DNA of 64,000 nt from Coleofasciculus sp. FACHB-T130 (lineage in GTDB: Bacteria; Cyanobacteriota; Cyanobacteriia; Cyanobacteriales; FACHB-T130), in assembly GCF_014695375.1 (NCBI RefSeq), contig NZ_JACJOG010000048.1:62001-126000 (forward strand). The letters are read 5' to 3'. The notes below the pieces were generated by a model that saw only the letters and a list, made by a program, of their open reading frames with translations, did no database searches and had not been told where the DNA came from. The translations under genes and the position numbers were made by a program. Below are positions 34,808-43,715 of the stretch, in pieces (positions within the stretch are counted from its first letter, which is position 1; the number at the start of each line of letters is the position of its first letter).

Positions 34808-35377
34808 TTAAGCAGCTTGGTTAGATTCATTCAAGGCAGAACGCTTATTCAGCGATAGCATCACGCGCGAAACTCCTGTAAACAGAACGCTGACACCTAC
34901 TAGCGTTCCAATCAACCAAGGGGCATTGAAGGGCCACTGGAACCAAATCATTGCGCCCAACACTAGCGTAATGATGCCGTCTGTCAATACCCATGTCCAA
35001 TTCTGTTGCGGACGCACCCGGAATGCCAGGATCAGGTTGAATACACCTTCTGTCAGCAAAAAGCTACCTAGCAACAGAGTCAGCGTCAAGACACCTGTTA
35101 AGGGGTAGAAAAATAGCATCACGCCTGTGGCAATGTAGAGGGCGCTCAACAGGAGTTTCCAAATGAAACCGCCTTGCTCGCGAGTTTGAAAGGCATAGAC
35201 CGCCTTGGTCGCTCCCGCGCTAGCTAGGATCAAAGCAATCCAAGTCTCAGCGACAATTGTCGAGACATTCGGTACAGCGATCGCAACTATCCCCAGAATA
35301 ATCAAAAGAGCGCCCGTCAAGAGCGATCCATTAATACCTTTGTTCTTGTTGATGTCAGTAGAAACGTCGGTTGTCAT
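34808..35377 (-). CDS. HdeD-like (DUF308) membrane protein
   Basis: From ATG 35377 the protein has 189 residues with six hydrophobic segments in pairs, the DUF308/HdeD layout: GALLIILGIVAIAVPNVSTIVAETWIALILASAGATKAVYAF is the family's first repeat, with similar pairs at LLSALYIATGVMLFFYPLTG and WVLTDGIITLVLGAMIWFQWP. HdeD is an acid-stress membrane protein in enterics; the role in cyanobacteria is not known. The in-frame start at 35398 adds seven residues without support. Confidence 0.9.
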   Translation of the reverse strand: MTTDVSTDINKNKGINGSLLTGALLIILGIVAIAVPNVSTIVAETWIALILASAGATKAVYAFQTREQGGFIWKLLLSALYIATGVMLFFYPLTGVLTLTLLLGSFLLTEGVFNLILAFRVRPQQNWTWVLTDGIITLVLGAMIWFQWPFNAPWLIGTLVGVSVLFTGVSRVMLSLNKRSALNESNQAA

Positions 35378-35626
35378 ACAAATTTTTTTTCTATGCACGA
35401 GTGGGCTATATGTTCAGGCTAAGAAATTTCTCATGAACTGGATAGAACCTTAAGGTAGACCACCCCGCCACACCAAGCTCTACCCCCTGATATAGTTTGC
35501 GATCGCATTTTTCCATGAATTTGTGAGAGCGATCGCTTATTCTGGCTCCTCTGGTACTTTAGACTTGATGGGAAACCTAGAATAAAAGGTAAAGCTTGTC
35601 TGATTCTGCTCTTGGAGGCTGCCGCA

Positions 35627-36190
35627 ATGGTACAAATACCCTCTAAATCCCTCACCTTAGAAGAGTTTTTGAAACTCCCAGAGACCAAGCCTGCCAAAGA
35701 GTATATCAATGGTGAGGTGATTCAGAAACCAATGCCTAAAACTCGCCACTCCAGGGTTCAGGGAAAGTTAACGGGTACAATCAATGACGTTGTTGAGGAA
35801 CAGCGGATTGCCTATGCTTTTCCGGAACTACGGTGTACATTTGGAGGACGGTCAGTTGTTCCTGATATTGCCGTTCTTCGCTGGAACCGAATTGAATTTG
35901 ATGATGACGGCGAACCTGTAGATGATGTATTAATTGCTCCAGATTGGACGATTGAGATTTTATCTCCAGAACAAAGTTCAAATCGAGTAACGGGTAATAT
36001 TTTGCACTGTCTCAAGCATGGTTCCCGGCTTGGATGGCTAATCGATCCGAGCGATCGCTCTGTACTAATTTTCCTACCTAACCAACAACCAGAATTATGT
36101 CAAGGAAGCGATCGCTTAGCTGTTTTAGACGGCATTGACCTGGAATTGACCGCAGAGCAAATTTTTGACTGGTTAAGAATGAGAAGTTAA
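35627..36190 (+). CDS. Uma2 family putative nuclease
   Basis: The 187-residue protein has the Uma2/DUF820 pattern: LTLEEFLKLPETKPAKEYINGEVIQKPMP, FPELRCTFGGRSVVPDIAVLRW (PD of a PD-(D/E)XK-like core), APDWTIEILSPEQSSNRV (the E-x-L/S-P block) and a final WLIDPSDRSVLIF. Uma2 proteins are abundant in cyanobacteria and predicted to be endonucleases of unknown purpose. ATG 35627 has GGAGG eight bases upstream. Two paralogues lie 1-2 kb downstream on the other strand. Confidence 0.9.
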   Translation: MVQIPSKSLTLEEFLKLPETKPAKEYINGEVIQKPMPKTRHSRVQGKLTGTINDVVEEQRIAYAFPELRCTFGGRSVVPDIAVLRWNRIEFDDDGEPVDDVLIAPDWTIEILSPEQSSNRVTGNILHCLKHGSRLGWLIDPSDRSVLIFLPNQQPELCQGSDRLAVLDGIDLELTAEQIFDWLRMRS

Positions 36191-36438
36191 ACGGTTAGGT
36201 TTGTCGTGCGGAAGCGCTCGCACTTATCGAATTTGCCGCTAACTCCATTCAAGACTCACTGCATAACATCGGTATCCACTTGAATATTGTGAGAGTCCGC
36301 TGTTTGCCTTCCTTTTCTATGAATTATGAATGTTGACCAGTTATCAAGAAATCAACCTCGGTAATATTACGGTGGTCTAAGAGTTTACCTTTAAAATACA
36401 CTATGTGCAACAAGAATTAACTCAAAAATAAAAATAGT

Positions 36439-37041
36439 ATGAATTCAGAAATAGAGCAGCTCCTGCAATGGATTGCCAATATTAGAATTAAAGGCTTCGG
36501 TTTTCTTCCTTCCGCAGAACAAGTAGCACAAAATCACTTAGCAAAAGCTAGTAGTGTAGAAGATGCAATTAACTCTGTAATTGCATGGCGTACTACTTCT
36601 GCTGCTGGAACAGGATTTATAACTGGCTTAGGAGGAATTGCTACATTACCATTAAGTATCCCAGCTAGTTTAGCGATATCTTATGCATTAGGAGCAAATA
36701 CTGCTGCAATTGCAAAACTTCCTGGGTACGATATCAACTCGGATCAAGTAAGGACTATGGTACTGCTATCTTTGATCGGGGAAGCTGGAGAAGAAGTTCT
36801 ACGTACAGCAGGTATCGCGATAGGAACTAAAGTTGCTAAAAATATAATTAATCAGATTCCTGGAAAAGTTCTAATTGAAATTAACAAAAAAGTTGGATTC
36901 CGGTTAATTACAAAAGCTGGAGAGAAGGGAGTGATTAACCTTATGAAATTCGTACCTATAATTGGCGGAATTGTCGGAGCTACTTTTGACGCGGGATTTG
37001 TTAATGCTTGTGGGCAAAGTGCCAAGAGAGTATTTTGCTAA
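36439..37041 (+). CDS. EcsC family protein
   Basis: The 200 residues match EcsC-domain proteins: a helical N-terminus, then AINSVIAWRTTSAAGTGFITGLGGIATLPLSIPASLAISYALG (hydrophobic, glycine-rich, two short membrane-active segments), TMVLLSLIGEAGEEVLRTAGI, and a C-terminal segment KFVPIIGGIVGATFDAGFVNACGQSAKRVF. The name comes from a B. subtilis gene of unclear function. Codon use is more A/T-rich (many ATA, TTA, AAT) than its neighbours, which hints at recent acquisition. It sits between Uma2 genes. Confidence 0.85.
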   Translation: MNSEIEQLLQWIANIRIKGFGFLPSAEQVAQNHLAKASSVEDAINSVIAWRTTSAAGTGFITGLGGIATLPLSIPASLAISYALGANTAAIAKLPGYDINSDQVRTMVLLSLIGEAGEEVLRTAGIAIGTKVAKNIINQIPGKVLIEINKKVGFRLITKAGEKGVINLMKFVPIIGGIVGATFDAGFVNACGQSAKRVFC

Positions 37042-37170
37042 CATTGGACAGATAACGAGCACGCTTGGGGCTAAATTATTCTGTAATTCCCTTCATTGCC
37101 CCTTCTACATTTTCCAACTGTGAAATTTTGAAATACGGCAGTAGTCTATAGAATAGACTCCCATAATCAG

Positions 37171-37734
37171 TTATTCTAACAGCCAGCCAAATATTTCGCC
37201 TACCGTCAAGCGGAGTTCGCTAGCAAATGAAGGGACGGGAAGTTGCTGTTCTGGCTCGTCAAACACCTCTGGTTCTTGCTTGGGTTGATAAACAAATATA
37301 GTTTGTTCGTTTGGGTCAATTAGCCAACCCATTTGTGTTTCATATCTGAGAGAATGCAGGATTTTTTTTGTGACTTTCGTAGCACTTTGGTCTGGAGATA
37401 AGATTTCAATTATCCAATCAGGAGCTACTTGAAATACATTTGCTACACCGCCATTTTCCTTGCGGGGAATTCTCTCCCAGGTAAATACTGCTACATCTGG
37501 TACGATTGACCGTCCACCAAACGTACACCGCAGTTCTGGAAATGCTCGTGCAAGTTTTTGGGGCTTAACAACAGCATTAACAGCAATAATTAGTTCACCT
37601 TGGAGCGTACTATGTTCTCCCTGCGGCATTGGCTTTTGAATAATCTGACTATCAACGTACTCGCTGGCGGGTTCAGTTTCTGGTAGAGCCAAAAACTCTT
37701 CTAAAGTAAGAGGTTTAGCGGGTGTTTGTACCAT
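37171..37734 (-). CDS. Uma2 family putative nuclease
   Basis: This 187-residue Uma2 protein begins MVQTPAKPLTLEEFLALPETEPASEY and is close to the copy at 35627-36190 (shared IQKPMP, FPELRCTFGGRS(I/V)VPD, APDW.IEILSPDQS and MGWLIDPNEQTIFVY). It keeps the Pro-Asp and Glu residues of the predicted active site. Divergence between copies is moderate, so they are old paralogues rather than a fresh duplication. Confidence 0.9.
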   Translation of the reverse strand: MVQTPAKPLTLEEFLALPETEPASEYVDSQIIQKPMPQGEHSTLQGELIIAVNAVVKPQKLARAFPELRCTFGGRSIVPDVAVFTWERIPRKENGGVANVFQVAPDWIIEILSPDQSATKVTKKILHSLRYETQMGWLIDPNEQTIFVYQPKQEPEVFDEPEQQLPVPSFASELRLTVGEIFGWLLE

Positions 37735-37826
37735 TTGAGGTTACTCCCATTTATGCTGAATGCAAATATAGCTACGCAGGGTGAGCCTTACCTACCAAAA
37801 CCATTGAGACTGATCGTTACCTATCC

Positions 37827-38369
37827 TCAACTTACCCGCCGTAACCAGCCAAATACGTGCTCAACTGTCAATTCTAATGGGATATCTTGGGGGACAGGCA
37901 AGCGATCGCTATCTCTCAGCAATGCCATCCGAGCATCTGACCACAGCACAATAATCACTCGTTCTGTCGGATCGATAAGCCACCCTAATTGAGTTCCTTC
38001 TTGCAGGCAAGTTTGAATTTTAGCAATCAATTTAGTGGTGCTTTGATCGGGTGAGAGAATCTCAATCATCCAATCAGGGGCACCTTCAACAGCGATATTC
38101 TCAGAAGGGACTCGGTCTTGGTGAATAACGGTAATATCAGGAACAACAGAATTACTACTTAAGATGCAGCGTAGCTCTGGAAAAGCTTCATAGGGTGAAT
38201 CCGCTTGGTCAATTGCAGCCGTCAGCCGTTTCTGCAAGATGCTGTGGAAAGCTGTGGGCATAGATTTTTGATTTATTTGTCCGTCCATTAACTCCCAAGC
38301 TGGCGACTCCTCAATATTCGGCAGCTTCAGGAAGTCTTGCAGTGTGAGCCGTTGGGTAGTGGTAGCCAT
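37827..38369 (-). CDS. Uma2 family putative nuclease (third copy)
   Basis: From ATG 38369 the protein has 180 residues: LTLQDFLKLPNIEESPAWELMDGQINQKSMPTAFHS, FPELRCILSSNSVVPDITVI, APDWMIEILSPDQSTTKLI and LGWLIDPTERVIIVLW. The N-terminal acidic/Tyr block (SPAWELMDGQ) belongs to another Uma2 subgroup than the other two copies. Same direction as the 37171-37734 gene, 92 bases upstream of it. Confidence 0.9.
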   Translation of the reverse strand: MATTTQRLTLQDFLKLPNIEESPAWELMDGQINQKSMPTAFHSILQKRLTAAIDQADSPYEAFPELRCILSSNSVVPDITVIHQDRVPSENIAVEGAPDWMIEILSPDQSTTKLIAKIQTCLQEGTQLGWLIDPTERVIIVLWSDARMALLRDSDRLPVPQDIPLELTVEHVFGWLRRVS

Positions 38370-38535
38370 CAAGATTCGTAAGATTGCTTGTTACTTAGCG
38401 GTTAAAGCTAGGGTTGCGATAGGTATTGCCCACCGCAACCTTTGAGACTTATAGATTGAGTTTAACCAAGGCAGCGAGAATTGATGCTCAAAAGCGATCG
38501 CGTAACTTATGCCCCACAAGCGCGGCTTCTCTTGC

Positions 38536-39771
38536 CTACACTTTAAACTTCTCGGTAATCCGCTTCATTGCCTCATTCACATTTTCTCGGCTATTAAATG
38601 CCGAAATGCGGAAGTAACCTTCACCCGCAGCACCGAAACCAGAACCAGGAGTACCGACAACATTGCAGGTTTGCAGCAACTTATCGAAGAAATCCCAACT
38701 TGATAAACCATTGGGCGTTTTCACCCAAACGTAAGGCGCATTTACGCCACCATAAACCGCTAATCCGGCTGCTGTCAGTTGTTCGCGGATAATTTTGGCG
38801 TTTTCCATGTAGAAGCTAACTAGAGCCTTAGTTTGCGCTTGTCCTTCCTCGGAGTAAACCGCCTCTGCTCCGCGTTGCACGATGTAGGACACGCCATTAA
38901 ACTTGGTAGACTGGCGGCGGTTCCACAGCTTCCACAGTTCCACATCGGAACCATCGGCGGCTTTGGCTTTAAGGGTTTTCGGCACAACCGTCAACGCACA
39001 GCGGGTTCCGGTAAAGCCTGCATTCTTGGAAAACGAGCGAAACTCGATCGCACAATCTCTTGCACCTTCAATCTCGTAAATTGAATGGGGAAGTGCTGGA
39101 TCGGTTATAAATGCTTCGTAAGCCGCATCGAAGAAAATGATCGAGCCATGAGCTTTCGCATAGTCTACCCACGCTTTCAGGTGTTCCTTTGTGGCAGTTG
39201 CTCCCGTAGGATTATTGGGGAAGCAGAGATAAATTAAGTCAACTTTCTGCGAAGGAATCTCGGCGGTGAAATTGTTCTCTGCGGTGATAGGTATGTACAC
39301 CAAGCCGCCAAACTCGCCTTTATCGTTAGCAGCGCCAGTGTGTCCCGCCATCACGTTGGTGTCTACATACACGGGATAAACCGGATCGGTGACAGCGATC
39401 GCGTTATCGTCGCCAAAGATATCGAGAATGTTACCCGTGTCGCACTTAGAACCGTCAGAGATGAAGATTTCGGAAGCATCAACCTCGCATCCACGCGCCT
39501 GGAAGTCATGCGCCGCAATTTTCTCCCGCAACCAAGCATAACCCTGCTCTGGGCCATAGCCTTTGAAGGAACCGCGATCGCCCATATCTTCAACGGCTTT
39601 AATCATCGCCGTGCGACACGCTTCTGGTAGGGGTTCGGTGACATCGCCAATCCCCAGCCGTATAATTTTTGCGTCAGCATTTGCCTCTGCGAAGGCATTC
39701 ACCCGTCGCGCAATTTCGGGAAACAGGTAGCCAGCTTTGAGTTTGAGGTAGTTATCGTTAATCGTTGCCAT
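38536..39771 (-). CDS. dapL: LL-diaminopimelate aminotransferase
   Basis: DapL converts tetrahydrodipicolinate directly to LL-diaminopimelate with glutamate as amino donor, the lysine/peptidoglycan route used by cyanobacteria and plants. The 411-residue fold-type I PLP enzyme has [34 protein letters not shown] and the Schiff-base Lys249 in [13 protein letters not shown]. The N-terminus ([21 protein letters not shown]) is diagnostic for DapL. Length is standard. Confidence 0.97.
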   Translation of the reverse strand: MATINDNYLKLKAGYLFPEIARRVNAFAEANADAKIIRLGIGDVTEPLPEACRTAMIKAVEDMGDRGSFKGYGPEQGYAWLREKIAAHDFQARGCEVDASEIFISDGSKCDTGNILDIFGDDNAIAVTDPVYPVYVDTNVMAGHTGAANDKGEFGGLVYIPITAENNFTAEIPSQKVDLIYLCFPNNPTGATATKEHLKAWVDYAKAHGSIIFFDAAYEAFITDPALPHSIYEIEGARDCAIEFRSFSKNAGFTGTRCALTVVPKTLKAKAADGSDVELWKLWNRRQSTKFNGVSYIVQRGAEAVYSEEGQAQTKALVSFYMENAKIIREQLTAAGLAVYGGVNAPYVWVKTPNGLSSWDFFDKLLQTCNVVGTPGSGFGAAGEGYFRISAFNSRENVNEAMKRITEKFKV

Positions 39772-39844
39772 GTTGAATCGCCACGAACGCCGTAAAATAG
39801 CTTACTGCCATTTGTCGCGTTAACGACTCCAAGATGTTGTCTTT

Positions 39845-40015
39845 ATGCAGCTCGCCTATCCTTTCTCTCATCAATCTTCTACCAAAGATTCCACCACGAG
39901 CAGACATTTAAATTTTCTATCTGCACGTAAAGACAAGTGCGATCGCTTTACTCAAATCTTGACACTACAAGAAATCCCCGACATTGCTGCCAGGGAATCG
40001 TGGTGTTTGGGCTAA
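39845..40015 (+). CDS. Possible small ORF (56 aa)
   Basis: An ATG frame of 57 codons lies in the 296-base gap between dapL and the EndoU gene. The C-terminal half (FTQILTLQEIPDIAARESW) looks protein-like, but there is no Shine-Dalgarno and no recognised family. It may be chance or a remnant. Confidence 0.25.
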   Translation: MQLAYPFSHQSSTKDSTTSRHLNFLSARKDKCDRFTQILTLQEIPDIAARESWCLG

Positions 40016-40067
40016 GTAGATTACTCAATTGTCTAGATATCTACCTGAATTGCTAATCGGTTTTCCT

Positions 40068-41411
40068 TCAGTCAAAGCGTAAAATTTCACCATTGTTGGC
40101 ACGCGAATAGTTGACTGCTGCCACTAGGTCGAACTGTTGATTGAATACAGAAATAAATCCAGCTTTGTTGGTAAGTTGCATCGAATTAGGACTTGACCGA
40201 CTGACAAAAAAGCGCTTGATTTCGTTAGGTGCCAGGGTGCCTCTGAGTGGCTCAGGTCGAGCAGATTTATCCCGCATTTCCCAACCCGTCAAGTCAATTG
40301 ATTCGTTAGTTACATTCTTTAATTCAACCCACTCATCCCTTGCGCCATCGGCACCTTGTGGATTAGGTAACGCTGCTACGATGAGGACGGCACCGTCATT
40401 TTTGATTTCATCTACTGGCACAACTACCGTATCATCAATTTCCGGTTCTTGTTTACCGTCACTGCCGAGAAATTCTGGGTAGAACGAGCGAATGAATTCT
40501 CCACGACTGCCCTCTTGAGTAATACTCCGATACAGCACTATATTGTAATTAGCGCCGTTAATAGTAGTAAATCGCCGATCGTCTTTTTTAAACTTGTTGT
40601 GAATGCTTTCGTAGTAGGCGACTGTTCCCATCGCAATTTCACACTCAGGACTCGGCCCAACAAAGAATCCGCCTTTCTTCTTGAACAACTGAGCAATCAC
40701 CTTACCATTCATGTCGGTAAGATTCCATAACATCTGTAAAGTGACAACATTAGGATTGTCAGGGCCTTGGTTGCCTTGCAAATCAAATTTATAACCAAGG
40801 AAGTTGACATCCCGAACTTTCTCGTCCTTATAAAATTTTATCCAGGAGTGATAGCCGGAAATTTCGCCCAGAGTTGGTGTTCTATCTCTGGTAATTCTGA
40901 AGTTAGCGTCAAATTTGGCTTCTCCGACAAAAACGTGTTCAAAACCTGAGCAGAAATGAGTTGACTTGCCTTTATAGTAATTGGTGAATAATTCAAACCA
41001 GATTTGTTGCAGTTTGGTTCGGAATTGTTGTTCTGAAAGGTTTTCGCCTAGCTCTTTATTGATATATTCGCGTGCGATTTTAATTGGTTCTGTAGGCAAA
41101 ACTGTATCAATAAAATTATCTATTTCTCTTTTTTCTTCTTCATTTACGATCTCCTGGGTACGGTAATTTGCCACGTAGTTGTTCAATAACTTGATAAAAC
41201 TGGCATAGGTAGGCAAATCGAACTTTTCTTCGTTCACCTTATGAAACAAAGGTCGGGTAGCTAGGTCGATGTTACGCTTACCCTCTGCCTGCACCTGCAC
41301 GTCCAAGAGAATGTCTGCCTGCGGGTTTTCCCAACTGTCAACATCCTGACGAGGGCTAACAGAACACCCGTTTTTGTCGCTTTCCCATATTCTTTGATAG
41401 ATGTCAATCAT
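40068..41411 (-). CDS. EndoU (XendoU-type) endoribonuclease with C-terminal lamin-tail domain
   Basis: Residues about 1-300 match the eukaryotic-type EndoU RNase fold: FDLPTYASFIKLLNNY, IWFELF, SGFEHVFVGE with His159, ISGYHSWIKFY with His188, LGYKFDL, VVTLQMLW, and lysines 244-246 just before GGFFVGPSPECEIAMGTVAYYE. Two His and one Lys are the EndoU catalytic set; enzymes of this fold cut RNA at U to leave 2',3'-cyclic phosphate. Residues about 340-447 are a lamin-tail domain (VLIVAALPNPQG, DEWVELKNVTNESIDLTGWEMRDKSA). No signal peptide is seen. It is downstream of an EEP-family gene in the same direction, 115 bases apart. Confidence 0.85.
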   Translation of the reverse strand: MIDIYQRIWESDKNGCSVSPRQDVDSWENPQADILLDVQVQAEGKRNIDLATRPLFHKVNEEKFDLPTYASFIKLLNNYVANYRTQEIVNEEEKREIDNFIDTVLPTEPIKIAREYINKELGENLSEQQFRTKLQQIWFELFTNYYKGKSTHFCSGFEHVFVGEAKFDANFRITRDRTPTLGEISGYHSWIKFYKDEKVRDVNFLGYKFDLQGNQGPDNPNVVTLQMLWNLTDMNGKVIAQLFKKKGGFFVGPSPECEIAMGTVAYYESIHNKFKKDDRRFTTINGANYNIVLYRSITQEGSRGEFIRSFYPEFLGSDGKQEPEIDDTVVVPVDEIKNDGAVLIVAALPNPQGADGARDEWVELKNVTNESIDLTGWEMRDKSARPEPLRGTLAPNEIKRFFVSRSSPNSMQLTNKAGFISVFNQQFDLVAAVNYSRANNGEILRFD

Positions 41412-41465
41412 GAATGTGTCTCCTATGTAAAAAGTTATGAGTCAGAGTCATTGGTCATTAGTTAT

Positions 41466-41493
41466 TAGCCAAACTTTTTCCAAAGTTTGGCTA
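41466..41493. terminator. 12-base-pair hairpin between the EEP and EndoU genes
   Basis: TAGCCAAACTTT (41466-41477) pairs perfectly with AAAGTTTGGCTA (41482-41493) across TTCC. It lies in the 115-base gap, so EndoU may be attenuated relative to the EEP gene or have its own promoter. Confidence 0.6.
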
Positions 41494-41526
41494 AATATCA
41501 ACTGATGCGAAACTTGAATGCTTGAG

Positions 41527-42513
41527 TTAGGGCAACTCAAATTCTGCAATAACTGGTGCGTGATCTGATTCTGGAAACTGCTTATCTGTGGCAAAAGCAA
41601 TTGACTCGTCGTGCAGCAATTCGTTGTGAATTTCCGAACCTTTGTAGTGTGCCAGCAGCATCCGAGATACCAGCACATGGTCTAACATCCTGCCTTTGCC
41701 ACGATGTAACAAGGAGAACCGGGCAGGCTCAGGTATGCTTCGTTCGCAGGGCACCATAACACGCTTGATTAGCTTGCCATTGCCAGTATTCTCTACATCT
41801 CCGCGAATCGCTTCCAGAGGCACTTCATCAACTTCGGCATTGAAATCGCCACAAACGACGATGAGGGCGTCCTCATTGGCATCGAACAATTGATCTATCA
41901 GTATCCGCGTTTCCAAAGCTTGTCCAACTCGCTTCATGGAAGCAACGAAGAAACCTTCAGCCCAGCCAGAAGCAGTCTTCCAGGTGGAGTTGTTTATCTT
42001 CTGTCCGAGAATGTCCGCTGGTAGTTTAGATTTTAGGTGGACATTAATGACGTTGAGAACTTGATTGTCAGGTAGTTGAACCTTGGCGTGCAGGATGGGG
42101 CGTTCCCAGGTGATTTTTTCTGCTTCTGTTTCAGGTGGGTTTGCTGTCACCTTTTGGTAGAAAGGGGCAGGGGCGAATTTGTGCTTGTATTGCTGGTATT
42201 CGATAATCTCGAAGCGACTGAGAATTACCAAGTTGCGCTCATCAAAGACTTGCTCCCCGTTCGCTATCGTTGTGGATACTTGTTGATAGTTTGTGTAGGG
42301 CGTTCCTTCTAAAAGTTTCTTCAAAGCCAGCAGCCGTCGAGGTTGTCCCGGTTGCTCTTGTCCGTTAGCTTCTTGGAGGCATAAAATATCGGCATTCAGC
42401 CTAACCAGTTGAGGACGCATCACGGCGATGCGCTCATCCAGTGTGGGCGTTTCTCCAGGCTTGTCGTCCAGGTTCTCTAGGTTGAATGTGACGATGCGTA
42501 GTTTGGTTGACAT
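41527..42513 (-). CDS. Endonuclease/exonuclease/phosphatase (EEP) family protein
   Basis: The 328 residues carry the EEP catalytic motifs in order: IVTFNLENLDD (Asn11), ADILCLQEANG (Glu48), NVHLKSKLP (His), VVCGDFNAEVDEVP (Asp and Asn), LDHVLVS and a C-terminal SDHAPVIAEF (Asp317-His318). The fold covers AP endonucleases, DNase I and phosphodiesterases, so the substrate could be DNA, RNA or a phospho-ester. It has no signal peptide. Lamin-tail domains are often joined to EEP nucleases in bacteria; here the tail is on the neighbour EndoU, which supports a joint role. Confidence 0.9.
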   Translation of the reverse strand: MSTKLRIVTFNLENLDDKPGETPTLDERIAVMRPQLVRLNADILCLQEANGQEQPGQPRRLLALKKLLEGTPYTNYQQVSTTIANGEQVFDERNLVILSRFEIIEYQQYKHKFAPAPFYQKVTANPPETEAEKITWERPILHAKVQLPDNQVLNVINVHLKSKLPADILGQKINNSTWKTASGWAEGFFVASMKRVGQALETRILIDQLFDANEDALIVVCGDFNAEVDEVPLEAIRGDVENTGNGKLIKRVMVPCERSIPEPARFSLLHRGKGRMLDHVLVSRMLLAHYKGSEIHNELLHDESIAFATDKQFPESDHAPVIAEFELP

Positions 42514-42626
42514 AGATTACGCCTCGAAGTGCTGTTCAGGTACTTCCAGATGGCTTAGAACGGTTCCGGAAATTTGCGGAGGTGAAAGTCTGGAAGCTTG
42601 GTAGAAGTCGCTAGAGCTAAGTGATA

Positions 42627-43202
42627 TTACTTATGTATAATTGCTGAGCAAAGCCACTGGGGATAGGCATAAGAATCCTGCGATCGCAATCCCGCTCCGC
42701 GATAAGTTTGAAATACTTGGCTGGCTACCGCTTGAAGATTATCCATCGACTTGTCATCCTCGCCTGTCGCTTCAAAAGCTAGACTCCACCAATCCTTGCC
42801 ATTAATCTGTAGCTGAGTGAGTTCAACAGTACAATCTTGGTAAACACGCTGCGATCGCTTCTTCTTCACACTCAGCCACGACTCTTTTCCCACCACCTCT
42901 GCGGGAATAAAGCATTTTGAGATGGGATCTTCACAAGTCCACTTCGCCCATTTCCCTGCTTTCCCCTCTACCAAATCCCCAAAACGCAGCACTTTTAATT
43001 CGGCTTGACGCCACTTGATTTCCAGCTTTCCTTGCCGCAGTTTGATACCTAGGTAATCACTGTTAGGTAAGTATAAATACCAATCTTCTCGGTCTTCTGG
43101 TGACTTTATCTGTCCACCGAGGCTATCTTGATTGAACCAGCGTTCAATCTCTATGGGGATTTTGCTGGGATAAAACCAGCGCATTTCTATCGTGTTTAGC
43201 AT
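42627..43202 (-). CDS. Hypothetical protein (191 aa)
   Basis: I do not recognise it with confidence. The beta-rich sequence contains MRWFYPSKIPIEIERWFNQ near the start, several Trp-rich strands (REDWYLYLPNSDYLGIKLRQGKLEIKWRQAELKVL) and KDWWSLAFEATGED near the end. EIERWF followed by alternating basic/acidic strands is loosely reminiscent of CYTH-type triphosphate-tunnel proteins, but the EXEXK motif is not clean. Soluble, no membrane segment. Confidence 0.7.
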   Translation of the reverse strand: MLNTIEMRWFYPSKIPIEIERWFNQDSLGGQIKSPEDREDWYLYLPNSDYLGIKLRQGKLEIKWRQAELKVLRFGDLVEGKAGKWAKWTCEDPISKCFIPAEVVGKESWLSVKKKRSQRVYQDCTVELTQLQINGKDWWSLAFEATGEDDKSMDNLQAVASQVFQTYRGAGLRSQDSYAYPQWLCSAIIHK

Positions 43203-43715
43203 CAGTTTGTCTCGTCCGAAATGTTGAGTTGCCGACTTTGAGGCGCTGCGAACGAGAAAAAATTTATTGCCATATTGATTGTAAAGAGGGGTAGAAATTT
43301 CATAAAACTATAGTAATTTTAAATAGCTCCAAAATGCGAGATTCCCAACTTTTCCTAAAGCTCAGGAATCTGAACCGTTGGAATCTTACAACTCAAATAG
43401 GACGGCTATAGAGGTAAAAGCTGGAATTTATTTTTTAAGTAATAGGAGCATTTAAAAATGAACTTAATGCATTAAATCAATGCTTGCTTTACATTTTAAT
43501 CTGGGGTAAGAGTTGATTGAGAAAAGTTTCTATTATTCAAAATAAAGCACGCACAGCCTCTATACTGATTTATCAGCAAATTTAGTATCGCCACCTAGGT
43601 CGGTAAACTGGCTTGTGAAGCTTAAAGCCGTCTACGTTTAGAAAACAAGCCAGGAAACAAAGTTAGTTAGTGTGGGTCAAGGGTGTCGGGTTAAAATTGA
43701 GTAAAAGTGATTTAA
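43203..43715. other. 513-base spacer upstream of the HEAT gene
   Basis: No gene was seen. It contains a 9-base inverted repeat, CTGGCTTGT (43608-43616) with ACAAGCCAG (43645-43653), that could form a leader hairpin upstream of the HEAT-repeat gene. Confidence 0.4.

Noticed and set aside
35431-35709. 92-codon minus-strand frame
   Set aside because: Overlaps the Uma2 start, which has a strong ribosome site; composition not protein-like.
40068-42513. Secreted toxin system
   Set aside because: Neither the EndoU nor the EEP protein has a signal peptide or a toxin-delivery domain, and no immunity gene is adjacent.
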